Counted from the stretch's first letter, positions 51,772 through 60,172 are shown. The stretch is 64,000 nt of DNA from DATJHM01 sp035493895 (GCA_035493895.1 DATJHM010000106.1:103270-167269); one strand, 5' to 3'. Program-made: numbers and translations. Notes: generated by a model from the sequence alone, not told the origin.

Positions 51772-52539
51772 ATGTTGAAAGAAGAGCGTCAACGCCTGAT
51801 TTTGGAAACATTGCAATTACAGGGAACGGTGCTGGCATCCGCTCTCAGCGAACGCCTCAATGTCTCGGAAGATACTATTCGCCGCGATTTAAAAGAGCTT
51901 GCCGATAGCGGTATCCTGCAACGTGTGCATGGCGGTGCGATGCTGCGCTTGCAAAATGTGGACTATACTGTACGGCGCGAGCAGGCGCAGGAAACCAAAA
52001 TTGAAATTGCCCGCGCAACTCTCTCGCTCATTCGCAATGGACAGGTTATTATTATGGATGGTGGCACAACTACCTTGCAGGTGGCCAGACATCTGCCTCG
52101 CGATCTGCATGCGACCATCATCACGAATAGCCCTCCGATTGTGATGGTGCTGGCCGAGTATCCTGCGCTCGATGTAATTGTGGTTGGTGGTTCATTGTAT
52201 AAGCCCTCGCTTGTCTCCGTGGGCGTGGAGGCTGTTGAGGCGCTGCGCAGTGTTCGGGCCGATCTCTGCCTCCTTGGCATTTGTAGTCTGCATCCCGAGA
52301 TTGGCATCAGTGTGCCGGAGCGTGAGGAGTTGTATACTAAAAGGGCGATGATCGCCAGTTCGGCGGAGGTTGTTGCGCTCGCTTCAGCTGAAAAACTCTA
52401 TACGGTTGCGCCCTACGTTGTTGGCCCATTGCAAGATTTGACCTATCTGGTCACGGAAAACGCTGCAACTGCTGAACAGCTTGCTCCCTATGAGCAACTG
52501 GGCATCAGCATCATTCGCGGCTCGCAAAATCCAACGTAA
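51772..52539 (+). CDS. DeoR/GlpR family transcriptional regulator
   Basis: Sugar-phosphate-responsive repressor type, 255 residues. The N-terminal HTH is ERLNVSEDTIRRDLKELADS, followed by the family's GILQRVHGGA. The C-terminal DeoRC domain has GQVIIMDGGTTTLQVARHL, TNSPPIVMVLAEY and CLLGICSLHPEIGISVPERE. The inducer is normally a phosphorylated sugar. Start ATG; the ribosome site (AAAGGTGCAAAGTT) is moderate. Divergent from the MFS gene; a shared operator in the gap is likely but was not pinned down. Confidence 0.93.
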   Translation: MLKEERQRLILETLQLQGTVLASALSERLNVSEDTIRRDLKELADSGILQRVHGGAMLRLQNVDYTVRREQAQETKIEIARATLSLIRNGQVIIMDGGTTTLQVARHLPRDLHATIITNSPPIVMVLAEYPALDVIVVGGSLYKPSLVSVGVEAVEALRSVRADLCLLGICSLHPEIGISVPEREELYTKRAMIASSAEVVALASAEKLYTVAPYVVGPLQDLTYLVTENAATAEQLAPYEQLGISIIRGSQNPT

Positions 52540-52598
52540 AATCTGGTATATCTGATCGATCATCCCTGTTGTATGTAGGTTGTCCCCATCCCCATAGA

Positions 52599-52617
52599 GG
52601 CGCGGCTTGTCTGCGCC
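52599..52617 (+). repeat. Dispersed GGCGCGGCTTGTCTGCGCC element, copy 3
   Basis: The fullest copy, with complete GGCGC/GCGCC arms, nine bases before the parS-like site. Confidence 0.65.
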
Positions 52618-52625
52618 CGGGGAGA

Positions 52626-52641
52626 CGTTTCACGTGAAACA
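52626..52641. promoter_or_regulatory. parS-like ParB-binding site
   Basis: CGTTTCACGTGAAACA matches the chromosomal parS consensus TGTTTCACGTGAAACA at 15 of 16 positions and contains the invariant CACGTG core with symmetrical flanks. parS sites cluster near the replication origin in most bacteria. No parAB genes are in the window. Confidence 0.75.
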
Positions 52642-52685
52642 TCACAATCCGTTTCTCGCAATCTCTTATGTAGAAGGAGACGATC

Positions 52686-53855
52686 ATGAGCCAACCTCTT
52701 AACGGCATACGTGTGTTGGACCTATCGCGTCTACTTCCCGGGGCCTATGCATCGCAAATGCTGGCCGATTTCGGTGCAGATGTGATCAAGATTGAAGAAC
52801 CTCGACAAGGCGATTACAGTCGTGGCATGCCTCCCTATTCCTCTGGTGGCATGGGTCTTTATTACCTCGCAGTCAACCGCAATAAACGCAGTCTGACGCT
52901 CAATCTCAAGAGCGAGCGTGGACGAGCGCTTTTCCTCGAACTACTCGAGCATGCCGATGTTCTGCTCGAAAGCTTTCGACCGGGCGTGCTCGCACGGCTC
53001 GGCCTCGGCTATGAGCAGCTCAAAACGCGTTATCCTCGCCTGATCTATTGCGCCATCAGCGGCTACGGTCAGGACGGACCCTACAGCCAGCGCGCCGGAC
53101 ACGATCTCAACTATGCTGGCTATGCCGGGCTTCTGCACTACAACCGCGATGAGCAGGGCGAACCGGTCCTCCCTGCAACTCAACTGGGCGATCTGGTTGG
53201 TGGAGGTTTGCTGGCGGTTATTGGCATTCTGACCGCACTGTTTGGACGTTCTCAGAGTGGACAGGGCTGTCTGGTTGATGCGGCAATGACTGAGGGCATC
53301 CTGTCCCTGTTACCTGTGATCTCTTCTATCTATCTGTCTACTGGCAAGGCTCCTTCTCCTGGCTATTCGCTGTTAGATGGTGCTTTGCCCTGTTACAATA
53401 TCTATGAAACGAAGGATGGTCGCTATGTGACGCTGGCAGCGCTGGAGCAGAAGTTCTGGCATGCTTTTTGCACGCATGTTGGTCATCTGGAGCTGTTGCC
53501 ATTTCATTCGCCGGTTGGTCCCGATGAGCGGAATGAGGCGATGCAGTTGCTGCGTGGCATCTTCAAAACGAAGACCCGCGACGAATGGGTGGCTGAACTG
53601 GCTGAGATTGATGCCTGCGTTGGTCCTGTTTACTCTCTTGAAGAGGCGTTGCAAGACCCACATATGCAGGCGCGCGACGTTGTGCAGGCAAACGACGAGT
53701 TCCGTGGCCTGCGTAGTTTTCCGCGTCTCTCCACGGTTGATCCGGAGCTGCGTTATGTACCTCCTCATCATGGAGAGCAGACTGAGGCTATTTTGCAAGA
53801 GTTGGGTTATCGCGAGAATGAGATCGCGCAAATGAGAGCAGAAGGGACTATCTAA
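52686..53855 (+). CDS. CaiB/BaiF family (type III) CoA-transferase
   Basis: Moves CoA between carboxylic acids by a ping-pong mechanism; 389 residues. Signature: GIRVLDLSRLLPGAYASQML, then ADFGADVIKIEEPRQGDYSR. The catalytic Asp is in SQRAGHDLNYAGYAG, with YYLAVNRNKRSLTLNLKS and LLESFRPGVLARLGLGYEQL around it. The C-terminal part has WVAELAEIDACVGPVYSLEE. The ATG follows AAGGAG. The M20 peptidase starts one base after its stop, so they form an operon. Substrate acids cannot be told from sequence; racemase relatives (AMACR) are an alternative. Confidence 0.92.
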   Translation: MSQPLNGIRVLDLSRLLPGAYASQMLADFGADVIKIEEPRQGDYSRGMPPYSSGGMGLYYLAVNRNKRSLTLNLKSERGRALFLELLEHADVLLESFRPGVLARLGLGYEQLKTRYPRLIYCAISGYGQDGPYSQRAGHDLNYAGYAGLLHYNRDEQGEPVLPATQLGDLVGGGLLAVIGILTALFGRSQSGQGCLVDAAMTEGILSLLPVISSIYLSTGKAPSPGYSLLDGALPCYNIYETKDGRYVTLAALEQKFWHAFCTHVGHLELLPFHSPVGPDERNEAMQLLRGIFKTKTRDEWVAELAEIDACVGPVYSLEEALQDPHMQARDVVQANDEFRGLRSFPRLSTVDPELRYVPPHHGEQTEAILQELGYRENEIAQMRAEGTI

Positions 53856-53856
53856 G

Positions 53857-55044
53857 ATGCAGACGATAAATACCCGGCAATTTGTACCCCTGGCTGAACA
53901 ACATATGGAACGCTATCTTGCTGATTTGCAGGCAATCGTGAATATTGATTCGGGCACCTATAACCGGGCTGGCAATAATCAGGTTGCGGCGTATCTCCGC
54001 GAACGCTTTCACGATTTTGGCTTCACTACCCGTGTGGATCCTCAGCAAGAGTACGGCGATCATCTGGTTGCCGCGCGCGACGGACGCAATGAGAAGGGGG
54101 CGCGTATCCTGCTCATCGGACATATCGATACCGTTTTTCCCGATGGCGAGGCCGAACGCCGACCCTTTACGATCACCGAACGCGACGGAAAACGTGTTGC
54201 TCTGGGACCGGGCGTGCTGGATATGAAGTCCGGGGTGCTCATGGGTATGTATGGTGTGCAACTTCTGCGTACGATAAATCAGGATACGTATCGCAATGTG
54301 ACGTTTATTTGCAATACTGACGAAGAGATTGGCTCTCCATCCAGCAAACCGCTGATTCAGCAGCTTGCACGTCAGGCTGATGCGGTGATTGTGCTGGAGC
54401 CGGGACGGGCCGTCGGGACGGTTGTCTCTTCGCGCCGTGGCTCGGGCCTCTATCGCGTCGAAGTGCATGGACGTTCGGCCCATGCAGGCGTTGAGCCGCA
54501 GAAGGGCCGCAATGCCATTCATGCACTCTCCTATCTGGTCCAGGCGATGCAGGAGCTGCACGGCACGATCCCGGGCACCTCGCTCTGTGTGACGACTATT
54601 CACGGTGGCGAGCGTTCCAATGTGGTGCCAGATTATGCCTATTGTGAGATGGATGTTCGTGCCAGTGATCGGGACGGTCTGAAGGCAATCGAGGCTGCGA
54701 TGCAGCGCGTGGTCTCGCAGGCAAATTTTGAGGGGACCACCGCCACGGTAAGTGGTTCTATGCGTTGCATGCCCTTTGAGCGTTCACCGCGTAATGCTCG
54801 CCTTGTTTTTTATGCAAAAGAAGCAGGCAAAGAGCTAGATCTCAAGATCGAAGACCTTGGCAGCGGTGGTGCCTCGGATGCCAACAATACGTCCGCCATC
54901 GATATCCCGACCATTGACGGCCTGGGTGCTGGTGGTGGTCTCGCTCACAATCCCGACGAATATGTCGAACTTGACTACCTGCCCACACGTATTGCCCTGC
55001 TCTCCGGCCTCGTCCAGAAGATCAGCGACAAGGGCATGCGCTAA
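53857..55044 (+). CDS. M20 family metallopeptidase (carboxypeptidase G2-like)
   Basis: Two-zinc exopeptidase, cytoplasmic, 395 residues. Metal and catalytic residues: His and Asp in LIGHIDTVFPDGEAERRP, bridging Asp in LGPGVLDMKSGVLMGMYG, and catalytic Glu with ligand Glu in NTDEEIGSPSSKPLI. The dimerisation lid domain includes VEVHGRSAHAGVEPQKGRN. The last His ligand is near GAGGGLAHNPDEYV. Closest by eye to glutamate carboxypeptidase/CPG2. Directly follows the CoA-transferase gene; the pairing suggests uptake or salvage of an acyl-amino acid, which is inference. Confidence 0.92.
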   Translation: MQTINTRQFVPLAEQHMERYLADLQAIVNIDSGTYNRAGNNQVAAYLRERFHDFGFTTRVDPQQEYGDHLVAARDGRNEKGARILLIGHIDTVFPDGEAERRPFTITERDGKRVALGPGVLDMKSGVLMGMYGVQLLRTINQDTYRNVTFICNTDEEIGSPSSKPLIQQLARQADAVIVLEPGRAVGTVVSSRRGSGLYRVEVHGRSAHAGVEPQKGRNAIHALSYLVQAMQELHGTIPGTSLCVTTIHGGERSNVVPDYAYCEMDVRASDRDGLKAIEAAMQRVVSQANFEGTTATVSGSMRCMPFERSPRNARLVFYAKEAGKELDLKIEDLGSGGASDANNTSAIDIPTIDGLGAGGGLAHNPDEYVELDYLPTRIALLSGLVQKISDKGMR

Positions 55045-55056
55045 TCCGTTTCGTCC

Positions 55057-55082
55057 CCCCCGTCTCATCAGAGGGACGGGGG
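55057..55082. terminator. Hairpin between convergent M20 and membrane-protein genes
   Basis: CCCCCGTC pairs with GACGGGGG (8 bp, 10-base loop). There is no T-run; a shared 3' hairpin. Confidence 0.5.
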
Positions 55083-55083
55083 C

Positions 55084-55449
55084 CTATGCCTGCTTTGCCA
55101 GCATACGTGTTCTGATGCGAATAAGCAGTCTATTTATGAGATGGTAGGCGATAAAACTGAGAACAACAAAGTTTATGGTACCAAGCATCGTATAAAAGAA
55201 ATCTCTGGGCAGCACTGGCCTCTCCATGACATAGAGCGCGGCATCGATGATGACAATGCCAATACTTGCGCCTACGATCGATTCAGATGAGCTTTCGGCT
55301 TCATACTGTGGCATTTCTTCCAGGGTAGCTTTACGTAAAAAATGTTGTATAGCAATAATTGCTGGTATCAATATACAAACGATAAGGCTTATAACAATGA
55401 GCGCAATCAGGCCGGAAGCGACGCTTCCGGGCAATGTGCTGCTATCCAT
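55084..55449 (-). CDS. Hypothetical small membrane protein (121 aa)
   Basis: Not recognised. Three membrane helices: ASGLIALIVISLIVCILIPA, VGASIGIVIIDAALYVM, and TMLGTINFVVLSFIAYHLIN, with a basic C-terminus (RLLIRIRTRMLAKQA). The ATG eight bases after GAAAGGA was chosen over one seven codons upstream. Convergent with the M20 gene. Confidence 0.65.
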   Translation of the reverse strand: MDSSTLPGSVASGLIALIVISLIVCILIPAIIAIQHFLRKATLEEMPQYEAESSSESIVGASIGIVIIDAALYVMERPVLPRDFFYTMLGTINFVVLSFIAYHLINRLLIRIRTRMLAKQA

Positions 55450-55537
55450 AAAATGATCCTTTCGCCGCAAGAAAAAAAGAAGATGAGATTGCGCGCGGTG
55501 GGCAGTGTGAGGGCACCTTCTTCCTTGTTCTCGTCGA

Positions 55538-55556
55538 GGCGCTGCTTGTCTGCGCC
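55538..55556 (+). repeat. Dispersed GGCGCTGCTTGTCTGCGCC element, copy 4
   Basis: Differs from copy 3 at one position and lies between modC and the small membrane-protein gene. Confidence 0.6.
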
Positions 55557-55648
55557 ATGCCAGATATATAACTTATTCTAATTGAGAATATGTTCTGTCT
55601 ACAACAAGTATATGACTTTTGTCACGAGGGAAGCAGGTCATGGAGTGC

Positions 55649-56791
55649 TTAGCTATATGCGCTGGCCTCACTGGCTTTGAAGCTTGCGAATATATGCAGA
55701 CCTTCATGTAATTGCAGGCGATTGGCGGAAGTCTCGCTGATCTCCGCCGTGAGTGGCGTTGTGTGGCCGGTTATGAGCAAGCTCACGCGCAGGCGACCAC
55801 CTTCGGAGGCGGTACCATGTGCGGCGTTGCTCACGCGCAAAATCTGCACTACATTTCCCTGAAAGAGATTGCGCGCCGAGCTGTCTGGCGGCGTCTGATG
55901 TAACGTAACATTGCGGGGATCTACGACAACATAGGCCTCGCTGCCCAGGGGTGGTCGCGGCTCGGCGCTCTCTTGCTCTTTCAGGGTGGCGACAACCTCC
56001 AGCGTCTGCGAATTTGGGGCAAGCTGAATAATGCAGGTCCGTTCAGCTTCGTAGCCGCTTATTCGCCCCTGAAAAAAGTTCATACCGACAAGCTCGGCAA
56101 TATAAGATGAGCGTGGATATTCCAGCAGATCGCGCTGCGTGCCCTGCTGGATCACATGACCCTGATCCAGCACGAGAATCTGTTGCCCGAAGAGCAGGGC
56201 TTCGAGGTATTGATGGGTGACAAAGACGGTGACGACATTGGTAGCGCGCAAAATCTGGCGCAATTCCTGGCGTACCTCACGTCGAGTTTGTACGTCGAGT
56301 GCCGCCATCGGTTCGTCCAGCAAGAGCAGCTGCGGTTGTAAAGCCAGAGCGCGTGCAATGGCGACGCGCTGCTGCTGACCACCCGAGAGTTGCGCGGGCT
56401 TACGTTGCTCCAGCCCGCTGAGATGAACCTGCTCCAGCGCCTCTTGCACACGCTTACGCACGAGCGAACGTGAAAGATGCTGGGCGCGTAAGCCAAAGGC
56501 GACATTCTCGAAGATCGAAAGATGGGGAAATAGCACGTAGTCCTGAAAAACCAGGCCAATCGAGCGTTCCTGGGGCGGTCGTGCGATACGCTTCTCACTG
56601 TCAAAGTAGCAAATATCATCCAGCTCAATATGCCCCCGATCCGGCATGAGCAATCCTGCCAGCAAACGCAGCATCGTGCTCTTGCCCGAGCCACTTTCGC
56701 CCAGCAAGACCAGCGTTTCTCCTGCCTGAGCTGTGAGCTGAACCTGTAAATGGAATGTATTGAGTTGCGTTTCCACATTTGCCTGTAGCAT
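55649..56791 (-). CDS. modC: Molybdate-type ABC transporter ATP-binding protein
   Basis: Powers an importer, most likely ModAB encoded at 45 kb. Length 380. Walker A LLGESGSGKSTMLRLLAGLL, Q loop SIGLVFQDYVLFPHLSIFEN, signature PAQLSGGQQQRVAIARALAL, Walker B LLLLDEPMAALDVQ, and switch VFVTHQYLEALLFGQQ. The C-terminal TOBE/MOP-like domain (about 230-370, ARNLFQGNVVQILRVSNAAH) is the oxyanion-sensing type. ATG with GGGAG. Alone on its strand, behind an array of 20-bp repeats. Sulfate, spermidine or iron transport ATPases are alternatives, but the lack of modC next to modAB favours molybdate. Confidence 0.85.
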   Translation of the reverse strand: MLQANVETQLNTFHLQVQLTAQAGETLVLLGESGSGKSTMLRLLAGLLMPDRGHIELDDICYFDSEKRIARPPQERSIGLVFQDYVLFPHLSIFENVAFGLRAQHLSRSLVRKRVQEALEQVHLSGLEQRKPAQLSGGQQQRVAIARALALQPQLLLLDEPMAALDVQTRREVRQELRQILRATNVVTVFVTHQYLEALLFGQQILVLDQGHVIQQGTQRDLLEYPRSSYIAELVGMNFFQGRISGYEAERTCIIQLAPNSQTLEVVATLKEQESAEPRPPLGSEAYVVVDPRNVTLHQTPPDSSARNLFQGNVVQILRVSNAAHGTASEGGRLRVSLLITGHTTPLTAEISETSANRLQLHEGLHIFASFKASEASAYS

Positions 56792-56837
56792 TTCACACTC
56801 CCATCGACAAAGATAAATACGGGGATAGTCCCTATGT

Positions 56838-56960
56838 CAGGGTGAGAATAACTCCATGTTAGATGAGGGAACTCTCATAATAGATGAGAAAAACCCACAA
56901 TGGATGAGAAAACCATATAATAGGTGAGAAAACCCTACGATAGGTAAGAAAAACCTTCGC
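56838..56960. repeat. Six direct repeats with 20-21 bp period upstream of modC
   Basis: Units begin near 56840, 56860, 56881, 56901, 56921 and 56941. The consensus is TAGATGAGAAAACCCTACAA, the first two being most diverged. The spacing of about two helical turns places every unit on one DNA face. The array lies 50-170 bases before the modC ATG, where a promoter would be expected, and on the other side faces the HxlR gene. No open frame runs through it. Confidence 0.85.
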
Positions 56961-56961
56961 C

Positions 56962-56985
56962 ACAGGTGGGGTTTTCTCCACCTGT
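56962..56985. other. Hairpin at the edge of the repeat array
   Basis: ACAGGTGG pairs perfectly with CCACCTGT (8 bp, 8-base loop) directly after the last repeat unit. Confidence 0.55.
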
Positions 56986-57235
56986 ACTTACTTTTTGTCG
57001 GTAACCTTACTTGCCTTAGAGCAAAAAACATGGTATAATGAGACCCAATACAACCCGTTTGGCATTTAGATGGTACTGGAGTGTTAGACAAGCAGCAGGT
57101 ATAACTATACTATACTGTATGTTCTTAAAACGCGCCACTCCCAGAGAGAAAGCCGGTTGTGCACGACATATATCTTTGCTAGGCGTCTATACTAACCCGG
57201 GTTCACATTGTTCGGATCGGAAATGGCAGGCAATT

Positions 57236-57643
57236 ATGGCGACGAAGCCGATAGAATCTACACACGTAACTACCTCTACTGAAATAAATAAGTGTCCTCG
57301 TTATGAACATGCGATTCAGGTACTCGGGAAGCGATGGACCGGTCTCTTGCTCGATACGCTGATGTTGGGGCCTCGTCGCTTTTGTGAGCTGACTTCAATC
57401 GTGGAAGGACTCTCTGACCGTGTCCTGAGCGATCGTTTGCGCGAATTAGAGGCTGAAGGTTTAATTTCACGTATTGTGTACCCGCAGATCCCTGTGCGTG
57501 TAGAATATCAGCTCACTGAGAAGGGCTACGCACTCAAGCCGACGATTGATGCGATCCATGCCTGGGCCGAGCGCTGGATTGATCTCCCTGAACTCTCTGT
57601 CTCTGAGTCTGAGAAGGATGAATCTCGTCAGGCACATTACTAA
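57236..57643 (+). CDS. HxlR family winged-helix regulator
   Basis: DNA-binding regulator, 135 residues. HxlR features: CPRYEHAIQVLGKRWTGLLL with the N-terminal Cys, the recognition part LTSIVEGLSDRVLSDRLREL, EAEGLISRIVYPQIPVRVEY, then QLTEKGYALKPTIDAIHAWA. The single Cys may make it redox- or electrophile-responsive, as in some relatives (inference). The ATG of MATKPIES fits family length; a longer frame reaches back to 57038. It faces modC across the repeat array and could be its binding partner. Confidence 0.88.
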   Translation: MATKPIESTHVTTSTEINKCPRYEHAIQVLGKRWTGLLLDTLMLGPRRFCELTSIVEGLSDRVLSDRLRELEAEGLISRIVYPQIPVRVEYQLTEKGYALKPTIDAIHAWAERWIDLPELSVSESEKDESRQAHY

Positions 57644-57753
57644 TTTACTGATCACGCAAAAAATGCTACACTTTCTACTCAGCGATTGAATCACAGTTGC
57701 GATTTAGAGTTACGGATGTAGCGTTTTTTTTGTGTATCTGAGGATAATGTACG

Positions 57754-58257
57754 ATGGAAAATTTATGGGCCCCCTGGCGTATGACCTTTATTCGCCCGAA
57801 AAGTGAGCCTGCTCCCGGCTGTATTTTTTGTACGCAGCCCGCTGCTAATCGCGATGATGAGTATTATATCCTGCACCGAGGCGAGCATTGTTTTATGATG
57901 CTCAATCTCTATCCCTACAGCAATGGTCACCTGATGATCGCTCCCTACCGCCATGTGAACAGTATTGAGAAGCTTGCTGCCAATGAACTGGCCGAACTGA
58001 TGGCTCAAGCTCAACTGGCGCTACGTGCTTTGCGTGTGGCGATGAATCCCGACGGCTTCAATATGGGTATCAATGAAGGCAAAGTTGCCGGAGCCGGTTT
58101 TGCCGATCATGTCCATTATCATATCGTTCCACGCTGGAATGGCGATACTAATTTCATGCCTGTCATTGCTGACATCAAGGTCATGCCCGAACATCTTGAA
58201 AATGTATATCGCGAGCTAAAAGCTGCTCTTGCCACCGTCAAACAGGCCGAACAATAA
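57754..58257 (+). CDS. HIT family protein, Ap4A phosphorylase/hydrolase-like
   Basis: Nucleotide-binding histidine-triad protein, 167 residues. It opens LWAPWRMTFIRP, typical of the Ap4A-phosphorylase HIT branch. A CxxC-like pair is CIFCTQ. The triad is DHVHYHIVPRWNGDTNFMPV, with Asn in NMGINEGKVAGAGFADH. ATG with a weak GAGG upstream. Distinct from the HIT protein at 15.4 kb, which has a different N-terminus. A GGGACAG/CTGTCCC hairpin lies just after it. Confidence 0.92.
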   Translation: MENLWAPWRMTFIRPKSEPAPGCIFCTQPAANRDDEYYILHRGEHCFMMLNLYPYSNGHLMIAPYRHVNSIEKLAANELAELMAQAQLALRALRVAMNPDGFNMGINEGKVAGAGFADHVHYHIVPRWNGDTNFMPVIADIKVMPEHLENVYRELKAALATVKQAEQ

Positions 58258-58466
58258 ATAGCGGGACAGATTCTGTCCCAATCTCCTCCCCTTTTACATG
58301 GTGGTAGCGGTAGAGATGGGTGGCCTGTCCCTGCATCTGAAGTCCAGCCGGAAAATATGGAATATGCGATTCTCTTGCGTTGTTTCTTTCTATAGCAAAC
58401 AAACAATGATTGTTCGTGAGTGCAACAATCAGGCACAGAAAGTTTATAGAAAGAGATCTCTTACTG

Positions 58467-59429
58467 ATGGAAACACGAAAATTGGGACGCACAGATTTGC
58501 AAGTCTCCGCAATATGCTTCGGCGGCAATGTATTTGGCTGGACCGCAGATGAGTCGGCCTCTTTTGCTGTTCTGGACGCTTTTGTCGCGGGGGGTGGCAA
58601 TTTTATTGATACTGCTAATGTCTATTCGGCCTGGGTTCCGGGGCATAGAGGCGGCGAGTCTGAGACCATCATAGGCAGTTGGGTGGCCTCCCGCAAGAAT
58701 CGCGATAAAGTCATTATTGCGACCAAACTTGGCTTTGAGATGGGCGATGGCGGTAAAGGTCTGTCTCGCGCTTATATTTTCAAAGAGGTTGAGGCTTCTC
58801 TGCGTCGCCTGCAAACCGATTATATCGATCTCTATCAATCTCACACCGACGATAAAGATGTACCTCTTGAAGAGACATTAGGTGCCTATACTGATCTGAT
58901 CAAGCAGGGCAAGGTTCGTGCTATTGGCGCTTCAAATTATACTGCTCCTCGTCTGGCGGAGGCGTTGCGGGTCAGTGAGAAGAATAACTTTGCGCGTTAT
59001 GCGAGCTTGCAACCAGCCTATAATCTGGTCGATCGAGCTGGATACGAACAGGAGCTTGAGCCGTTGGCGGTCAAGGAGAATATCGGTGTGATTACCTATT
59101 ATTCTCTTGCCAGTGGCTTTCTGACTGGTAAGTATCGCCCTGGCCAGCCGTTGCCCGAGACCCCGCGTGCTGGTGGCATTCAGCAGAAGTACCTGAACGC
59201 GAAAGGTTTCGCGATCCTGGCGGAGGTCGAGAAGGTTGCTCAGGCCCACAATGCTACGATCAGCCAGGTTGCTCTCGCCTGGGTCCTTTCTCGCCCTGGA
59301 ACCACTATCCCCATCGCCAGCACCACCACGGTCGCGCAAACTCAAGAACTGGTCGGTGCCAGCGATCTGAAGTTGAGCGCTGAAGAGCTTCAGTCTCTGG
59401 ATAAAGTCAGCGCCTGGCAGTACGCCTAA
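58467..59429 (+). CDS. Aldo/keto reductase
   Basis: NADPH-dependent (alpha/beta)8-barrel oxidoreductase, 320 residues. Opens METRKLGRTDLQVSAICFGG. The tetrad is Asp and Tyr in FIDTANVYSAW, Lys in VIIATKLGFEM, and His in DLYQSHTDDKDVPLEETLGA. The cofactor end is RPGTTIPIASTTTVAQTQEL. Closest to the AKR11/12-like YhdN group. The start is set at MET-RKLG, the conserved N-terminus; a longer frame adds 19 residues. Substrate unknown. It probably follows the HIT gene from its own promoter, as the gap exceeds 200 bases. Confidence 0.92.
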   Translation: METRKLGRTDLQVSAICFGGNVFGWTADESASFAVLDAFVAGGGNFIDTANVYSAWVPGHRGGESETIIGSWVASRKNRDKVIIATKLGFEMGDGGKGLSRAYIFKEVEASLRRLQTDYIDLYQSHTDDKDVPLEETLGAYTDLIKQGKVRAIGASNYTAPRLAEALRVSEKNNFARYASLQPAYNLVDRAGYEQELEPLAVKENIGVITYYSLASGFLTGKYRPGQPLPETPRAGGIQQKYLNAKGFAILAEVEKVAQAHNATISQVALAWVLSRPGTTIPIASTTTVAQTQELVGASDLKLSAEELQSLDKVSAWQYA

Positions 59430-59746
59430 CAGTGTGATCCTGACGAAAAGATACGACATATCATATAACTATATATTGGTTACGATTCGGCTTCCTCCTC
59501 CCCCAAGAGGGCGAGTTGGATCACGTCCTCTCCTTGTTCAGAAGTTCTCTCGGGTTCGGAGATCGGTATCTTCGAGCAACGAGAGCGATAGGTATGCGAC
59601 CCCTGATATTCACGCAATGGACGAAAGCCTTCCGGAAGGGTGAGTTCAGGAAAGCTGAATACCTCCGTTGCCCTCTCTTGATGAAGCAAGAGAAGGAACG
59701 GAGGCTATCGGATGTCCTTTGAGCTCGATCACCGTTGAGGGGAGTT
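59430..59746. other. Gap after the aldo/keto reductase gene
   Basis: A long hairpin at 59662-59704 (CCTCCGTT...CTCTCTTG with CAAGAGA...AACGGAGG, about 16 bp) may end transcription of the small secreted-protein gene. CCTTCCGGAAGG is a palindrome at about 59629. No gene seen. Confidence 0.45.
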
Positions 59747-60058
59747 CTACCTCGCGTGTGTCTTGCCACCTGTTGAGGACCCTGTTGCTGTACCGCCTTT
59801 CTTGATGGCGGCTCCCCACGATCCGCATACGTATACCTTGCTGATTGATATTGGCCCTGATACCTTCTCACCGCTGCCGCCAGGTGACGTACGTGAGGCA
59901 TGACAATCACCTGCGCCAACTGGGCTGGTGATTTTACTGGTGGCTGCATGAGCCGATGGTGGTGTCAGGAGTATCAGGCCTGTCACGCTCAGTACTAGCG
60001 CAAGAAAGCCGATGAAGAGCCAGATCCGTCGCATAGGGGGACGATAAACTTTTTCCAC
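59747..60058 (-). CDS. Small secreted or membrane-anchored hypothetical protein (103 aa)
   Basis: Not recognised. The hydrophobic segment FIGFLALVLSVTGLILLTPP, followed by SAHA-ATS, looks like a signal peptide with a cleavage site. The mature part has two Cys (GAGDCHAS, KVYVCGSW) that could form a disulfide, and a Gly/Thr/Ser tail. The start is taken as GTG, eight bases after AAAGGA. The open frame continues to 60163, but those codons lie in a perfect 28-bp inverted repeat. Downstream of the two-component operon on the same strand, so it might be one of its outputs. Confidence 0.6.
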   Translation of the reverse strand: MEKVYRPPMRRIWLFIGFLALVLSVTGLILLTPPSAHAATSKITSPVGAGDCHASRTSPGGSGEKVSGPISISKVYVCGSWGAAIKKGGTATGSSTGGKTHAR

Positions 60059-60106
60059 AGAGAGAATGTCCTTTTCTTCTTCATGAACACTGACGAGGCG
60101 TGCACC

Positions 60107-60172
60107 ATCTCGCTCTTGCATCTCCTGGTGGAGCAAAACGAAAAGCTCCACCAGGAGATGCAAGAGCGAGAT
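60107..60172. repeat. Perfect inverted repeat, 28-bp arms, 10-base loop
   Basis: Arm ATCTCGCTCTTGCATCTCCT plus GGTGGAGC is matched without error by the second arm across AAAACGAAAA. It lies 20 bases past the histidine kinase stop. No T-run follows. Perfect conservation suggests strong selection as a transcript-end hairpin or a recent origin. Confidence 0.85.

Noticed and set aside
56838..56960. Repeat array as a CRISPR array
   Set aside because: Period of only 20-21 bp with no unique spacers.
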